Assembly (NCBI RefSeq): GCF_018687195.1
Contig: NZ_CP061321.1
Location: 1,550,001-1,614,000, forward strand
DNA length: 64,000 nucleotides
Direction of reading: 5' to 3'
Source of the DNA: Polynucleobacter sp. MWH-UH2A
Lineage (GTDB): Bacteria > Pseudomonadota > Gammaproteobacteria > Burkholderiales > Burkholderiaceae
Shown: positions 55,780-64,000 of the stretch, piece after piece
How the letters are laid out: each line of letters begins with the position of its first letter
How positions within the stretch are numbered: the first letter of the stretch is position 1
Program-made: the position numbers and the translations under genes
Notes under the pieces: generated by a model
Told to the model about the DNA's origin: nothing
What the model saw: only the letters and a program-made list of their open reading frames with translations
Databases searched by the model: none

Positions 55780-57078
55780 CTAACTTTTAGGACAAGCATT
55801 TGCTAACGGTTTATCAGCGATACGATCTTTCACCCACTGCAGATACATTGGCGCAGATACTCCGGGAGTTGAGAAGTGTGTTTGCTCTCCTGGCAATTGA
55901 ATGCGCTCCACATTGGCACCCATAGCGCACATCTGCTTTTGGTAAAGCTCATGCTCAATCGGAGGAACTGCGGTATCTTTAGTGCCCCAGTAAATGACTA
56001 CCGGCGCAACTGGCTTAACTAGCTTGACGCTACCATCAATAAATCCATTTACCCATGCTAAGGAATTAGTAGCGCTAGGCTTTAACAAGGATTTGTATTG
56101 ATCGCCATAAGCATAGTTAAAAGAGTCTGCCATCACATGAACGCATTTGTTAGTTGATAACTTATCCACAAATGCGGCGCCCTCATCCGTCAAAATATCC
56201 GTTAACTTGAGATTAGGGTAGGCGGCTTGCGTCCCCCACAGGCCCATGACGTAATGTGCGAATAAAAATACGTTTGGCACATTTGCTTGAGTGAACTCGT
56301 TGATCAACTTTGTAGCACCTGCTTCATCCGTTGGCGGGTTTTGCAACATGACCGCTTGATCATCCGGTGCCAAGCCTACGAAACCAAGATATTGCAAATC
56401 ATCGGCAGCTGTTCCTTTAAGCCCCTGGTAATCAGGCAAGCTTGCAGCAGCGATCACGGCCCCGCCGCCCTGTGACCAACCATAAGCGATAACCTTCTTA
56501 CCTGCGCCCACTTCTTTGAAAGCGCTAGCAGCTCTTGCTGAGTTAATCAGATCCCTGCCATTAGTAGCTGCTACAGCATATTGATGCTTTCCACCGCCAC
56601 CCAATCCTTGATAGTCGGTTGCAACAACCACGTAACCCTCTTTAATAAATTGCTCTACATTAGGAATGCCATAGTCAGTCCATGAGTTTCCATCTGCTAA
56701 AAAATATTCATTCAAGGGCGCTGTAGGGTCAGTAATTTGAGACGGTCCACAGTTTTGTGCAGAGCCAGTAGTTCCATGTGCCCAGGCCAGAATTGGTCTT
56801 CCTTCTTTTGGAGCAGATCCAATTGGAGAAATAATGGTTCCCGTAGCGATCGTTTTGCGCTCGGCTGTATCAGAAGAAATATAAGCAATGCGCCAAGCTT
56901 GCGCACCTTTGACTGAAGTCTTAATCGCTTCTTTCTTGATGATTTGACCTAATTTTCCATTTGCAGGCATCTTGGTAACGGAGTCATAGAACGGCGGCAA
57001 AGGCGGATCGGCTAATGCCGGTGCAGATAGAGCGCCTAATGAAATACCAAGAATACAAGTGCAGAGTAGTTTTTTCAT
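55780..57078 (-). CDS. Secreted lipase-family alpha/beta hydrolase
   Basis: A 432-residue secreted protein with signal peptide (LSAPALA). The hydrolase core has AWAHGTTGSAQNCGPS, DYQGLGGGGKHQY, nucleophile elbow AYGWSQGGGAV, acid region VIYWGTKDTAVPP and the His in LPGEQTHFSTPG. This is the pattern of the secretory lipase (LIP) family. Extracellular or periplasmic esterase. Confidence 0.88.
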   Translation of the reverse strand: MKKLLCTCILGISLGALSAPALADPPLPPFYDSVTKMPANGKLGQIIKKEAIKTSVKGAQAWRIAYISSDTAERKTIATGTIISPIGSAPKEGRPILAWAHGTTGSAQNCGPSQITDPTAPLNEYFLADGNSWTDYGIPNVEQFIKEGYVVVATDYQGLGGGGKHQYAVAATNGRDLINSARAASAFKEVGAGKKVIAYGWSQGGGAVIAAASLPDYQGLKGTAADDLQYLGFVGLAPDDQAVMLQNPPTDEAGATKLINEFTQANVPNVFLFAHYVMGLWGTQAAYPNLKLTDILTDEGAAFVDKLSTNKCVHVMADSFNYAYGDQYKSLLKPSATNSLAWVNGFIDGSVKLVKPVAPVVIYWGTKDTAVPPIEHELYQKQMCAMGANVERIQLPGEQTHFSTPGVSAPMYLQWVKDRIADKPLANACPKS

Positions 57079-57135
57079 ATTGATGTTGAATTGTTCAAAA
57101 AGTATCTTTATCGGTAGTTTTATCTATTACCTAGA

Positions 57136-58233
57136 TTATTGAGTAGCAAGGGTTTCGATTGAGTACTTACTCTTTAAAGAGATAAAGGTAGGTGTCGGCT
57201 TATCAAAATTGGTTCGATTTAAATCCACCATTCTGAGGGGTTGGTAGTCATAAGTGGAAAAATAGAAGCGCATGTTCTTTAAGTCTGATATCACGCTCCA
57301 CTGCGTCAACTCCATAAAGGTTTTTTTATTAATAGGTGTTCTAATTGAACCAATCGGAATATCAAAATTATGCAATACATGTTCAGCCAACCGCACATTT
57401 TCGTCTGCGCTCTTTGCAGGCGTAATGGTCGAGGTATACGCTAGAGCCCGAATGAAACGTGATGGTGAAGTACTATCGCCAGGCATTCCCAAGAAACCTG
57501 CGCCGGTAGAGATTGGGCTAACGGATTGGCCAAATACTTTGATTGGATCAGGCTCTACAGGACTAAGCTTCACATAATTACCGAGGTTATTCACATGCCA
57601 ATCAAATGGGGGTGAGTTCGTCATTACGCCATAGGGGTTGTCATGAGCCACTAATTTTCCTTTGATTGGCTCCACCACTAAAACAGCGCCACTTGCATCA
57701 TGAAAAACATAATGAAACGGTGGCACTACTTTGAGATCTGGCTGCACAATATTGATGACCGAAACGTCATTCAGTGCTGCTTTAATTTGTGCAACGCTTG
57801 CAAAATTCATTAGAGCCCAGGACATAAACTCCCAGGGAGCCATCGATTTTTTGGCATCTACATCTTTTGGGTTCGCGTAAACTGCGTGATCTGGGAAATA
57901 GAGAATCCCGCCAGCCAAGCCCTTCTCATTTAAGCCATCAATGACTAGCGGCTTGCCAAAACCATTCATACCAACAACACCGTACTTACCATCCCAAGAA
58001 GCGCCGGGCTGATTATTGGGGCCAGTCGCCACGAAATGGAAATTACGGGGCATGATCACCACATCGGAATACAGGGGGAACTGAAATTCCATAGTACGTG
58101 CATAGACTCGAGAGCCATCTGCTGCAACCAACTGAAAACTAGTGCACGCCCCTACAGTTTGGCAAAAGAATAGAAGAGCAAGTATGGATGGAAAAATAAT
58201 ATTCTTAAGAGAGCGCATATCGATGTCTTTCAT
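57136..58233 (-). CDS. Choloylglycine hydrolase-like linear amide hydrolase
   Basis: A 365-residue Ntn hydrolase. The secretion signal ends just before Cys30 in GACTSFQLVAADG, which becomes the N-terminal nucleophile; Arg in SRVYARTMEF and Asn in YGVMTNSPPFDWH match the choloylglycine hydrolase active site. Cuts amide bonds such as bile salts, penicillin V or acyl-homoserine lactones. ATG at 58233 is used; ATG at 58218 is an alternative. Gap of about 57 bp from the lipase-like gene. Confidence 0.9.
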   Translation of the reverse strand: MKDIDMRSLKNIIFPSILALLFFCQTVGACTSFQLVAADGSRVYARTMEFQFPLYSDVVIMPRNFHFVATGPNNQPGASWDGKYGVVGMNGFGKPLVIDGLNEKGLAGGILYFPDHAVYANPKDVDAKKSMAPWEFMSWALMNFASVAQIKAALNDVSVINIVQPDLKVVPPFHYVFHDASGAVLVVEPIKGKLVAHDNPYGVMTNSPPFDWHVNNLGNYVKLSPVEPDPIKVFGQSVSPISTGAGFLGMPGDSTSPSRFIRALAYTSTITPAKSADENVRLAEHVLHNFDIPIGSIRTPINKKTFMELTQWSVISDLKNMRFYFSTYDYQPLRMVDLNRTNFDKPTPTFISLKSKYSIETLATQ

Positions 58234-58344
58234 GACCTAGATTACAGATTGAAATACTTTAGGGGCGTCACTAGAAAAGATGAAATTCATGTGTTCACCC
58301 TTTTACATCTTACATTTGATTTAAAGGCAGTGTTAAAACAGCGT

Positions 58345-58663
58345 CTAGTCAAAAGTGAAGCGCTTGCGAAGGGTTGCGTTACCCCCTGCTGGTCGATTGG
58401 TAGAGCCGCCATTACCATTAATCTGCAGGCTTGTATCTTTCGGGTTCTTTTGTTTGTCAGTTGAGCTAGATGCTTGGTCTGCATTTTGCATCCGTAGCAT
58501 CCTTGCCAGCACCATGAATCACGGCAGTATTTCTTTGCACTGGAAATACCCTGGCCCTATCAATTTCTACTGCGTCTTCACTTGCATGAGCAGTTAAATA
58601 CAGATGTGCGGTTACAAAACTCAATAGAACAAGAAGTAAGAATCTGAATGGGCGGATTTTCAT
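58345..58663 (-). pseudogene. Small secreted protein gene split by a frameshift
   Basis: ATG at 58663 opens a frame with a signal peptide (MKIRPFRFLLLVLLSFVTAHL..., cleavage near TAHA) that stops early. A second frame, shifted by one base, continues with a low-complexity Asn/Gly-rich tail (NPKDTSLQINGNGGSTN) ending in LRKRFTFD and TAG at 58345. Removing one A from the run of four at 58484-58487 joins both into a continuous reading DATDANADQASSS. The span of 319 nt is not a multiple of three, consistent with one extra base. It is either a pseudogene, a sequencing error or a phase-variable gene. No homologue recognised. The rest of the interval 58234-58757 shows nothing else. Confidence 0.55.
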
Positions 58664-58757
58664 GGCTGATGGATTGCTGAGTTAGCAATATCAGTCTAGT
58701 GGAGCTTTTCCATAAAGTCCACACACTAAATAAAAAGAATCTAGCTAAACGGATGAC

Positions 58758-59663
58758 TTAGTAAACCTCAGGCACATACATCTCTGGGGGTACAGGGCCT
58801 CTAAGGTAATCTGGATTATGAACCCTGGCAGGAAGTTTAATTTCTGGATGATCAATTTCTTTATAGGGAATCTGCGCTAGAAGATGGCTGATGCAGTTCA
58901 AGCGTGCTTTTTTCTTGTCATTTGCCGCAACTACCCACCAAGGTGCCTCTGGAATGTGGGTGCGCTCTAACATGGTTTCTTTTGCTTTGGTGTAAGCCTC
59001 CCAAAGTCTGCGAGCTTCTAAATCCATAGGACTTAGCTTCCATTGTTTCAAAGGATCATGAATGCGCATCATGAAACGGTTGTACTGCTCATCATCAGAG
59101 ATGGAAAACCAATATTTAATGAGGATAATTCCTGAGCGAATCATCATCCGCTCTAGATCGGGAACTGTATGCAAGAACTCTTCATATTCTTTTTTCGTAC
59201 AGAAACCCATTACCTTTTCGACACCTGCACGATTGTACCAACTACGGTCAAATAAAACAATTTCGCCGCCCGCAGGCAGTTGTGAGATATAGCGCTGGAA
59301 ATACCACTGAGTCTTTTCACGCTCATTTGGCGCCGGTAACGCAACAACCTTGCATACCCGAGGATTTAATCTTTGAGTAATTCGCTTGATAGCACCACCC
59401 TTACCTGCAGAGTCCCTACCTTCAAATAACACGGCCACCTTAACTTTGTTGGCCACAACCCAATCTTGTAGCTTTACGAGCTCGCCTTGCAAATGAAATA
59501 ATTCTTTGAAATACAAGCCCCTTGGAATTTGAGAAGCACTATCTCCATCTGGAGATAAGCGATCATCATCGAGCTCCATCTCAAGCTCTTCGTCCATGCT
59601 GTCAAGAATCTCTTCTTGAGCGCGTTGGTACCACTCTGCCATTTCATTACGTTTTGATTTCAT
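58758..59663 (-). CDS. ppk2: Polyphosphate kinase 2
   Basis: A 301-residue PPK2 family enzyme with Walker A EGRDSAGKGG at 81-90, VLFDRSWYNRAGVEKVMGFC as Walker B and lid region, and PMDLEARRLWEAYTKAKE. The N-terminal extension is acidic (DEELEMELDDD). It converts polyphosphate with GDP or ADP to the triphosphate, or the reverse. Start ATG at 59663. It lies near the 3' end of a probable exopolyphosphatase gene and a lipid cluster. Confidence 0.95.
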   Translation of the reverse strand: MKSKRNEMAEWYQRAQEEILDSMDEELEMELDDDRLSPDGDSASQIPRGLYFKELFHLQGELVKLQDWVVANKVKVAVLFEGRDSAGKGGAIKRITQRLNPRVCKVVALPAPNEREKTQWYFQRYISQLPAGGEIVLFDRSWYNRAGVEKVMGFCTKKEYEEFLHTVPDLERMMIRSGIILIKYWFSISDDEQYNRFMMRIHDPLKQWKLSPMDLEARRLWEAYTKAKETMLERTHIPEAPWWVVAANDKKKARLNCISHLLAQIPYKEIDHPEIKLPARVHNPDYLRGPVPPEMYVPEVY

Positions 59664-59711
59664 TGCCCTTCACTCCTACATTACTTATAACGAGTGAAAG
59701 TGACACTTTTA

Positions 59712-60506
59712 TTACATGGAGGAATTATCACTAGAAAGTTGGGCTGCGATTGCCTCCTGACTATGTAGAGCCAACCATTTGCGATCTTTTGGAGAGTCCG
59801 GGCTCGAGCCAGCTGGTAGCAAAAATACCAACTCAACAAGCAAATGTCGATCTCTCAACATATTGCATATCGATTCGAGTAAGCCCATATCACCAATAAA
59901 TGCAGGGACTTCCGTTCTCTGATTTGTTAAAGAAGATTTATAAGAAATGGCTAGAGAGAAAACTGGAGTATTCGCCAATACTGCCGCTTCAAATAAATTT
60001 GGCTTAAATGGTAAGGCATTGCCCCCTGATGTTGAGGTTCCCTCTGGAAAAATACAAACAGATTCATGGTGCAGTAAAGTGCCTAACTCACCTGCAATAT
60101 GCTTACCATGACGAGTACTATCCCTGCGAATAAACACTGTCCCTAGCTGCCTTGCCATCCAACCAAAAATGGGCCAACTCGCAACCTCAGACTTGGCTAC
60201 GAACCGAATAGGCTTAAATGCGTTAATCGCATGAATATCCATCCAAGAAATGTGATTTGCAGCAAGCATGTATGGCGTAGAAGGCAAGATTTCTTGATTA
60301 CGAATTCTGAGAGTAATGCCAAATATCGATAACAAGGTTAAAGACCAAGACTGAATGTATTGATCTTTAGTGCGTTGCTGGGCAAATGGAAATCGTATAG
60401 ACAGCAATAAAAGCCCATAAACAACATGCAAAGCAATTCGTAACCAGCACCAACTTTGAATCAGTAATGGTGTTTTTGTATGTGGGGCTTGATTTAAAGA
60501 TGGCAT
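59712..60506 (-). CDS. 1-acyl-sn-glycerol-3-phosphate acyltransferase (PlsC-like)
   Basis: A 264-residue membrane-associated acyltransferase with N-terminal helix, the catalytic ANHISWMDIHAI (HxxxxD) and the substrate motif FPEGTSTSGGNALPF. It fits PlsC or OlsA, which transfers the second acyl chain to lyso-lipids. It is divergent from the phosphatase/GT4/DgkA/OlsB-like cluster, suggesting the OlsA role in ornithine lipid synthesis, but housekeeping PlsC is possible. Confidence 0.88.
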   Translation of the reverse strand: MPSLNQAPHTKTPLLIQSWCWLRIALHVVYGLLLLSIRFPFAQQRTKDQYIQSWSLTLLSIFGITLRIRNQEILPSTPYMLAANHISWMDIHAINAFKPIRFVAKSEVASWPIFGWMARQLGTVFIRRDSTRHGKHIAGELGTLLHHESVCIFPEGTSTSGGNALPFKPNLFEAAVLANTPVFSLAISYKSSLTNQRTEVPAFIGDMGLLESICNMLRDRHLLVELVFLLPAGSSPDSPKDRKWLALHSQEAIAAQLSSDNSSM

Positions 60507-60610
60507 CAGAATTCAGAATATAAATCATTTATTCAAATACTTATTGATGTCATCAAACTGACTTTAAATTGTCATGCCATTTTCATACAAGCTTGGCCTA
60601 ATACATAAAC

Positions 60611-61417
60611 ATGATGTATTACAAAGCCATCTGGATATCAGACGTACACCTTGGAACATCCGGGTGTCAGGCAAATTATCTTCTGGATTTTCTGAAGCAC
60701 AATGAAGCCGAGAAATTCTATTTAGTGGGCGACATTATTGATGGCTGGAGACTCAAAAAATCTTTTTACTGGCCTCAGTCTCATAACGATGTAGTTCAGA
60801 AGCTGCTACGTAAGGCTCGTAAGGGTGCAGAAGTTATTTATGTGCCAGGCAATCATGACGAGAGTGCCCGTCAATTTTTTGGACTCTCTTTTGGCGACGT
60901 TAAAGTAGTTGAAGAGGTAATTCACACTACCGCCAATGGCAAAAGACTATGGGTAACCCATGGCGATCAATTTGATGGTGTTATGCAATATGCCAAATGG
61001 CTTGCCTATGTGGGTGACAGCCTTTATTCCTTCATTTTGCACGTCAATAGATACTTCAACATGTTGCGCGTCAAGATGGGCTTGCAGTACTGGTCCTTAT
61101 CCCAATATCTCAAACATCAAGTCAAAAATGCTGTAAGTTACATCGCCGATTTTGAACACCTCATGGCTAGAGAAGCACGCCTACGCGGTTGCGATGGCGT
61201 AGTTTGTGGGCATATTCATAAAGCAGAAATTCGTGAAATCGATGGTCTGCTGTACTGCAATGATGGCGATTGGGTTGAGAGCCTTACTGCTTTAGTAGAA
61301 ACCCACACTGGCGAACTCAAAATTATTCACTGGCCCCACATTAAAGGTGAGCCAGTCGAGTCAACTGAATTTACCTTCCAACCCGCAATTGATTCCTTAT
61401 TAAAAGAGGCTGTGTAA
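60611..61417 (+). CDS. LpxH-like metallophosphoesterase
   Basis: A 268-residue calcineurin-like phosphoesterase with ISDVHLG, LVGDIIDGW, VPGNHDE, THGDQFDGVM and GHIHKAEI, the five metal motifs in order. It resembles UDP-2,3-diacylglucosamine pyrophosphatase, but this operon context (with GT4 and DgkA) suggests a glycolipid or membrane-lipid phosphatase. Overlaps the glycosyltransferase ATG by one base (TAATG). Confidence 0.88.
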   Translation: MMYYKAIWISDVHLGTSGCQANYLLDFLKHNEAEKFYLVGDIIDGWRLKKSFYWPQSHNDVVQKLLRKARKGAEVIYVPGNHDESARQFFGLSFGDVKVVEEVIHTTANGKRLWVTHGDQFDGVMQYAKWLAYVGDSLYSFILHVNRYFNMLRVKMGLQYWSLSQYLKHQVKNAVSYIADFEHLMAREARLRGCDGVVCGHIHKAEIREIDGLLYCNDGDWVESLTALVETHTGELKIIHWPHIKGEPVESTEFTFQPAIDSLLKEAV

Positions 61418-62445
61418 TGAAAATAATGATCATCACGGATGCATGGGATCCGCAAGTGAATGGTGTAGTACGCACTCTAAAACAAACTTGCGCCGAACTC
61501 ACCGCCATGGGCCATGAAGTGAGAATGATTACACCGACTGGATTTAAATCTATTCCATGCCCAACCTACCCTGATATTGCCTTGTCCTTATTTCCAGGAA
61601 AGGAAGTGGCGCGACGCATTAAAGAATTTGCCCCTGATGCTATGCACATCGCTACTGAAGGCCCACTAGGCTTATCCGCCAGATCTTATGCTGTTAAAAA
61701 TAATTTCCCTTTCTCAACTGCATATCACACTCGCTTTCCAGAGTATGTAAAAGCACGTACCGGAATACCGCTGACTATTACCTATGCATTCATTCGCTGG
61801 TTCCATGGCCCCTCTATGGCCGTTATGGCACCCACCATTGTGGTTAAAGAAGACTTAGAAAAATATGGTCTCAATAATGTGGTGCTATGGTCACGTGGTG
61901 TCGACTTAGATATCTTCAAAATGCAAGAATCAAAGGCGCTGAATACAGCGCACCCAATCTTTCTTTATGTAGGTCGAGTTGCCATTGAAAAAAATATCAA
62001 TGCCTTTTTAGAAATCGATTTACCAGGTTCGAAGTGGGTAGTAGGAGACGGTCCAGCCATGGCTGGCATAAAAGAAAAGTACCCAGATATCAATTATCTA
62101 GGCGTATTACAGCAACATGAGTTAGCAAAAGTCTATGCTGCGGCAGATGTATTTGTATTTCCGAGCAAGACAGACACCTTTGGTTTGGTACTACTTGAGG
62201 CTATGGCTTGCGGCACACCAGTTGCAGCCTATCCTGTAACCGGCCCTATCGATGTGCTAGGAAACTCAAAAGCTGGGGCTATGCATGATGATTTGCGTGA
62301 GGCTTGTATAGAGGCACTCAAGATTCCGCGTGAAGTTGCCCGTGCACATGCAGAAAAGTTCTCTTGGAGAGCAGCCTCAGAACAGTTTGCGATGCACTTA
62401 AAACCCGTTCCCTCGCCTGAGGTGCATGTGACAGCGCTTGCTTAA
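61417..62445 (+). CDS. GT4-family glycosyltransferase
   Basis: A 342-residue GT-B fold glycosyltransferase. N-terminal domain ITDAWDPQVNGVVRTLKQTCAELTAMGHEV, C-terminal FLYVGRVAIEKNINAFLE and the nucleotide-sugar motif PSKTDTFGLVLLEAMACGTPV with the E-x7-E pair. It closely resembles glycosyltransferases that make diacylglycerol glycolipids. Probably glycosylates a lipid made available by the phosphatase and DgkA. Confidence 0.92.
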   Translation: MKIMIITDAWDPQVNGVVRTLKQTCAELTAMGHEVRMITPTGFKSIPCPTYPDIALSLFPGKEVARRIKEFAPDAMHIATEGPLGLSARSYAVKNNFPFSTAYHTRFPEYVKARTGIPLTITYAFIRWFHGPSMAVMAPTIVVKEDLEKYGLNNVVLWSRGVDLDIFKMQESKALNTAHPIFLYVGRVAIEKNINAFLEIDLPGSKWVVGDGPAMAGIKEKYPDINYLGVLQQHELAKVYAAADVFVFPSKTDTFGLVLLEAMACGTPVAAYPVTGPIDVLGNSKAGAMHDDLREACIEALKIPREVARAHAEKFSWRAASEQFAMHLKPVPSPEVHVTALA

Positions 62446-62457
62446 GAGATTTACATC

Positions 62458-62862
62458 ATGACTCACCCTTATCACATTGACCAGAATCCCCATAAAGGGA
62501 ATCGTGGTCTTGTAAGGGCGGTACGTGCAGCCAAAAACTCATGGTGTGGTCTAGTTTATGCATTTCAAGAAGAGAGCGCATTTAGACAGGAGCTCACTCT
62601 TCTTGTACTGCTGACTCCAGTTGCACTAGCGCTATCAATTAGCTATTTAGAGAAGGCCTTGCTGATTAGCTCCTTGTTAATGGTGCTCGCTATTGAATTA
62701 CTCAATTCCAGTGTAGAGGCAGCGATTGATCGCATTTCTTTCGAGCATCACGATTTATCGAAAAGAGCCAAAGACTTTGGCAGTGCCGCAGTAATGCTAG
62801 CCCTATTGATTGCTTTACTCATCTGGCTTGCCATTTGTATGCCCGTATTTCTACAGAACTAA
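62458..62862 (+). CDS. dgkA: Diacylglycerol kinase DgkA
   Basis: A 134-residue membrane protein with three helices. FRQELTLLVLLTPVAL and the signature IELLNSSVEAAIDRISFEHHDLSKRAKDFGSAAVML identify DgkA. It phosphorylates diacylglycerol to phosphatidate, recycling products from lipid metabolism. 12 bp after the glycosyltransferase stop. Confidence 0.95.
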   Translation: MTHPYHIDQNPHKGNRGLVRAVRAAKNSWCGLVYAFQEESAFRQELTLLVLLTPVALALSISYLEKALLISSLLMVLAIELLNSSVEAAIDRISFEHHDLSKRAKDFGSAAVMLALLIALLIWLAICMPVFLQN

Positions 62863-62896
62863 AAACTCATCATCCAATCAAAACGAAAGAATATTT

Positions 62897-63820
62897 ATGT
62901 CTGACATACCCAATCCAATCGGTGCTTTTGATATTTTTTCAAGGAAAAAAGTTAAGGTACTGAAGGCAAAAAACACACACCCATTCCAAAAATTTTCCAA
63001 AAAAATTGCCAGAAAATTATTTGGCAAAAAATTTGCCACAAAGTCCAGGGTACAAATTGAGAGCCCTGAGCTTAAGAAAGCCCCCCAGGCCTTAAAGGAT
63101 AAAAAACCAGCGCTCCAAATTATTTGGGCAAGTAATGCTACGGAAATTAAAGAAGCGCAACGTTTGCGTTACAAAGTATTTGCCGAAGAAATGGGAGCAA
63201 ATTTACCCTTCAATCCAAATGGCTTAGATGTTGATGAGTTTGATGCCTATTGTGATCATTTACTCATTCGCGATCAAGATACCCTAAAGGTAGTTGGCAC
63301 CTATCGAGTGCTACCGCCCCATAAAGCAAAAGAATTAGGGAGGCTTTACTCTGACTCCGAATTTGACTTATCTCGCCTCAATCACCTTCGCCCTAAATTA
63401 GTTGAATTGGGAAGATCATGCGTACATCAAGACTATCGTTCGGGCGCTGTAATTATGGCGCTCTGGAGCGGCCTAGCACAATACATGCAAAAACATGGTT
63501 ACGAGATCATGCTAGGTTGCGCCAGCATTCCAATGGCTGATGGTGGGCACTTTGCCGCAAGCCTTTATAACTCTTTAGACAAAAATCAAATTGCACCGAC
63601 CGAGTTTCATGCATTCCCAAAACTTCCCTTACCGCTTGAGAAATTGAATGGCGGATTAGATGTACAGCCACCCCCACTTATTAAAGGCTACTTGAAATTA
63701 GGCGCAAAAATTTGTAGCTCCCCAGCCTGGGATCCTGACTTTAACACTGCAGATGTTTTAACTATGCTACGTCTTTCGGAAATTAACCCTCGTTACGCCA
63801 AGCATTTTTTGGGTATTTGA
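62897..63820 (+). CDS. OlsB-like N-acyltransferase (GNAT fold)
   Basis: A 307-residue protein. After a basic N-terminus (IFSRKKVKVLKAKN), a GNAT domain shows QRLRYKVFAEEMG, DEFDAYCDHLLIRD, VVGTYRVLPPHKA, LVELGRSCVHQDYR and the large LGCASIPMADGG region. This is the ornithine-acyl[acp] N-acyltransferase (OlsB) pattern; the second substrate could be another amine. ATG at 62897 is used; the open frame to 62810 overlaps dgkA. Ends head-to-tail with a convergent gene stop. Confidence 0.88.
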   Translation: MSDIPNPIGAFDIFSRKKVKVLKAKNTHPFQKFSKKIARKLFGKKFATKSRVQIESPELKKAPQALKDKKPALQIIWASNATEIKEAQRLRYKVFAEEMGANLPFNPNGLDVDEFDAYCDHLLIRDQDTLKVVGTYRVLPPHKAKELGRLYSDSEFDLSRLNHLRPKLVELGRSCVHQDYRSGAVIMALWSGLAQYMQKHGYEIMLGCASIPMADGGHFAASLYNSLDKNQIAPTEFHAFPKLPLPLEKLNGGLDVQPPPLIKGYLKLGAKICSSPAWDPDFNTADVLTMLRLSEINPRYAKHFLGI

Positions 63821-64000
63821 TTATTTTGAGATGATCTTGAATGAGCGGCCTACACGTTCCCACTCGGCCGCCTCTTTCTGCAAACTAAACTCGGTCAGCG
63901 GATGGCTTTTAGCCCAATCTTTAGAAATCTCTACCGCAAATGAGCCTTTAGTCTCAGAGACTTTAACTTGAGGCTGGATGAGATCGCTTCTACCCCGATT
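63821..64000 (-). CDS. Probable exopolyphosphatase (Ppx/GppA) C-terminus, partial
   Basis: The minus strand is open from the window edge to TAA at 63823-63821, giving 59 C-terminal residues ending WERVGRSFKIIS. Preceding residues KVSETKGSFAVEISKDWAKSHPLTEFSLQKEA fit the end of bacterial Ppx proteins (DWAxxHPLT region). The identification rests on this tail only. It is convergent with and directly abuts the OlsB-like gene stop. Confidence 0.45.
   Translation of the reverse strand, partial: NRGRSDLIQPQVKVSETKGSFAVEISKDWAKSHPLTEFSLQKEAAEWERVGRSFKIISK

Noticed and set aside
1..64000. Possible mobile elements, CRISPR arrays, tRNA or rRNA genes
   Set aside because: I saw no transposase or integrase reading frames, regular spacer repeats, cloverleaf sequences with CCA-type ends or rRNA signatures. 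tRNA detection by eye is limited, so a dedicated scan could still find one.

Overview
The window looks like chromosome of a moderately AT-rich betaproteobacterium of the Burkholderiaceae, most likely Polynucleobacter or a close relative. This is inferred from the Bug/TTT receptors, the cco gene order with an FNR-type regulator, the complete ccmABCDEFGHI run, TRAP and TAXI binding proteins, the fused CoA-metabolism genes and the tight packing. I see no rRNA, tRNA, CRISPR array, insertion sequence, phage or integron.

Layout: (1) 1-2951: 5' end of an MFS gene and clpB with a heat-shock-type promoter. (2) 2991-14028: a cbb3 oxidase block (ccoNOQP, ccoG, short ccoH, ccoS, ccoI) with an fnr-like regulator and a TauE/SafE-like protein; ccoN carries an FNR box at exact class II spacing. 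(3) 14115-19936: two Bug receptors, an AtuA pair, a 2OG-Fe oxygenase and a TAXI protein. (4) 19954-26751: ccmA to ccmI, nearly all translationally coupled. (5) 26951-34746: marR-doxX-flavodoxin with tandem operators, a metallo-beta-lactamase-fold hydrolase, an MltF-like transglycosylase, quinone reductase, a histone-deacetylase-like hydrolase, phasin and a SYLF lipoprotein. (6) 34958-37202: ahpC-ahpF. (7) 37272-41602: TRAP transporter, cupin and SDR. (8) 41674-47169: a photolyase-centred cluster with DUF3833, CHI-like, DUF393, two SDRs, DUF2256, DUF2805 and HNH genes; two of its divergent intergenic regions share a 28-bp near-identical motif. (9) 47219-58663: hydrolases, HMG-CoA lyase plus CoA-transferase with a divergent LysR, nitroreductase, htpG with a second heat-shock promoter, SbtA-like permease, secreted lipase-like and choloylglycine-hydrolase-like enzymes, and a frameshifted small secreted ORF. 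(10) 58758-64000: PPK2, a PlsC acyltransferase, a LpxH-like phosphatase/GT4/DgkA/OlsB-like lipid cluster, and the 3' end of a probable exopolyphosphatase gene.

The genes combine into micro-oxic respiration (cbb3 assembly, cytochrome c maturation, FNR control), stress protection (ClpB, HtpG, AhpCF, photolyase) and organic acid scavenging (Bug, TAXI, TRAP). The most interesting unexplained signal is the duplicated 28-bp motif in the photolyase cluster (43193-43220 and 45927-45954). It sits at the same distance from the start codon of a DUF393 gene and a DUF2805 gene and suggests a shared light- or oxidative-stress regulon whose regulator is not in the window.
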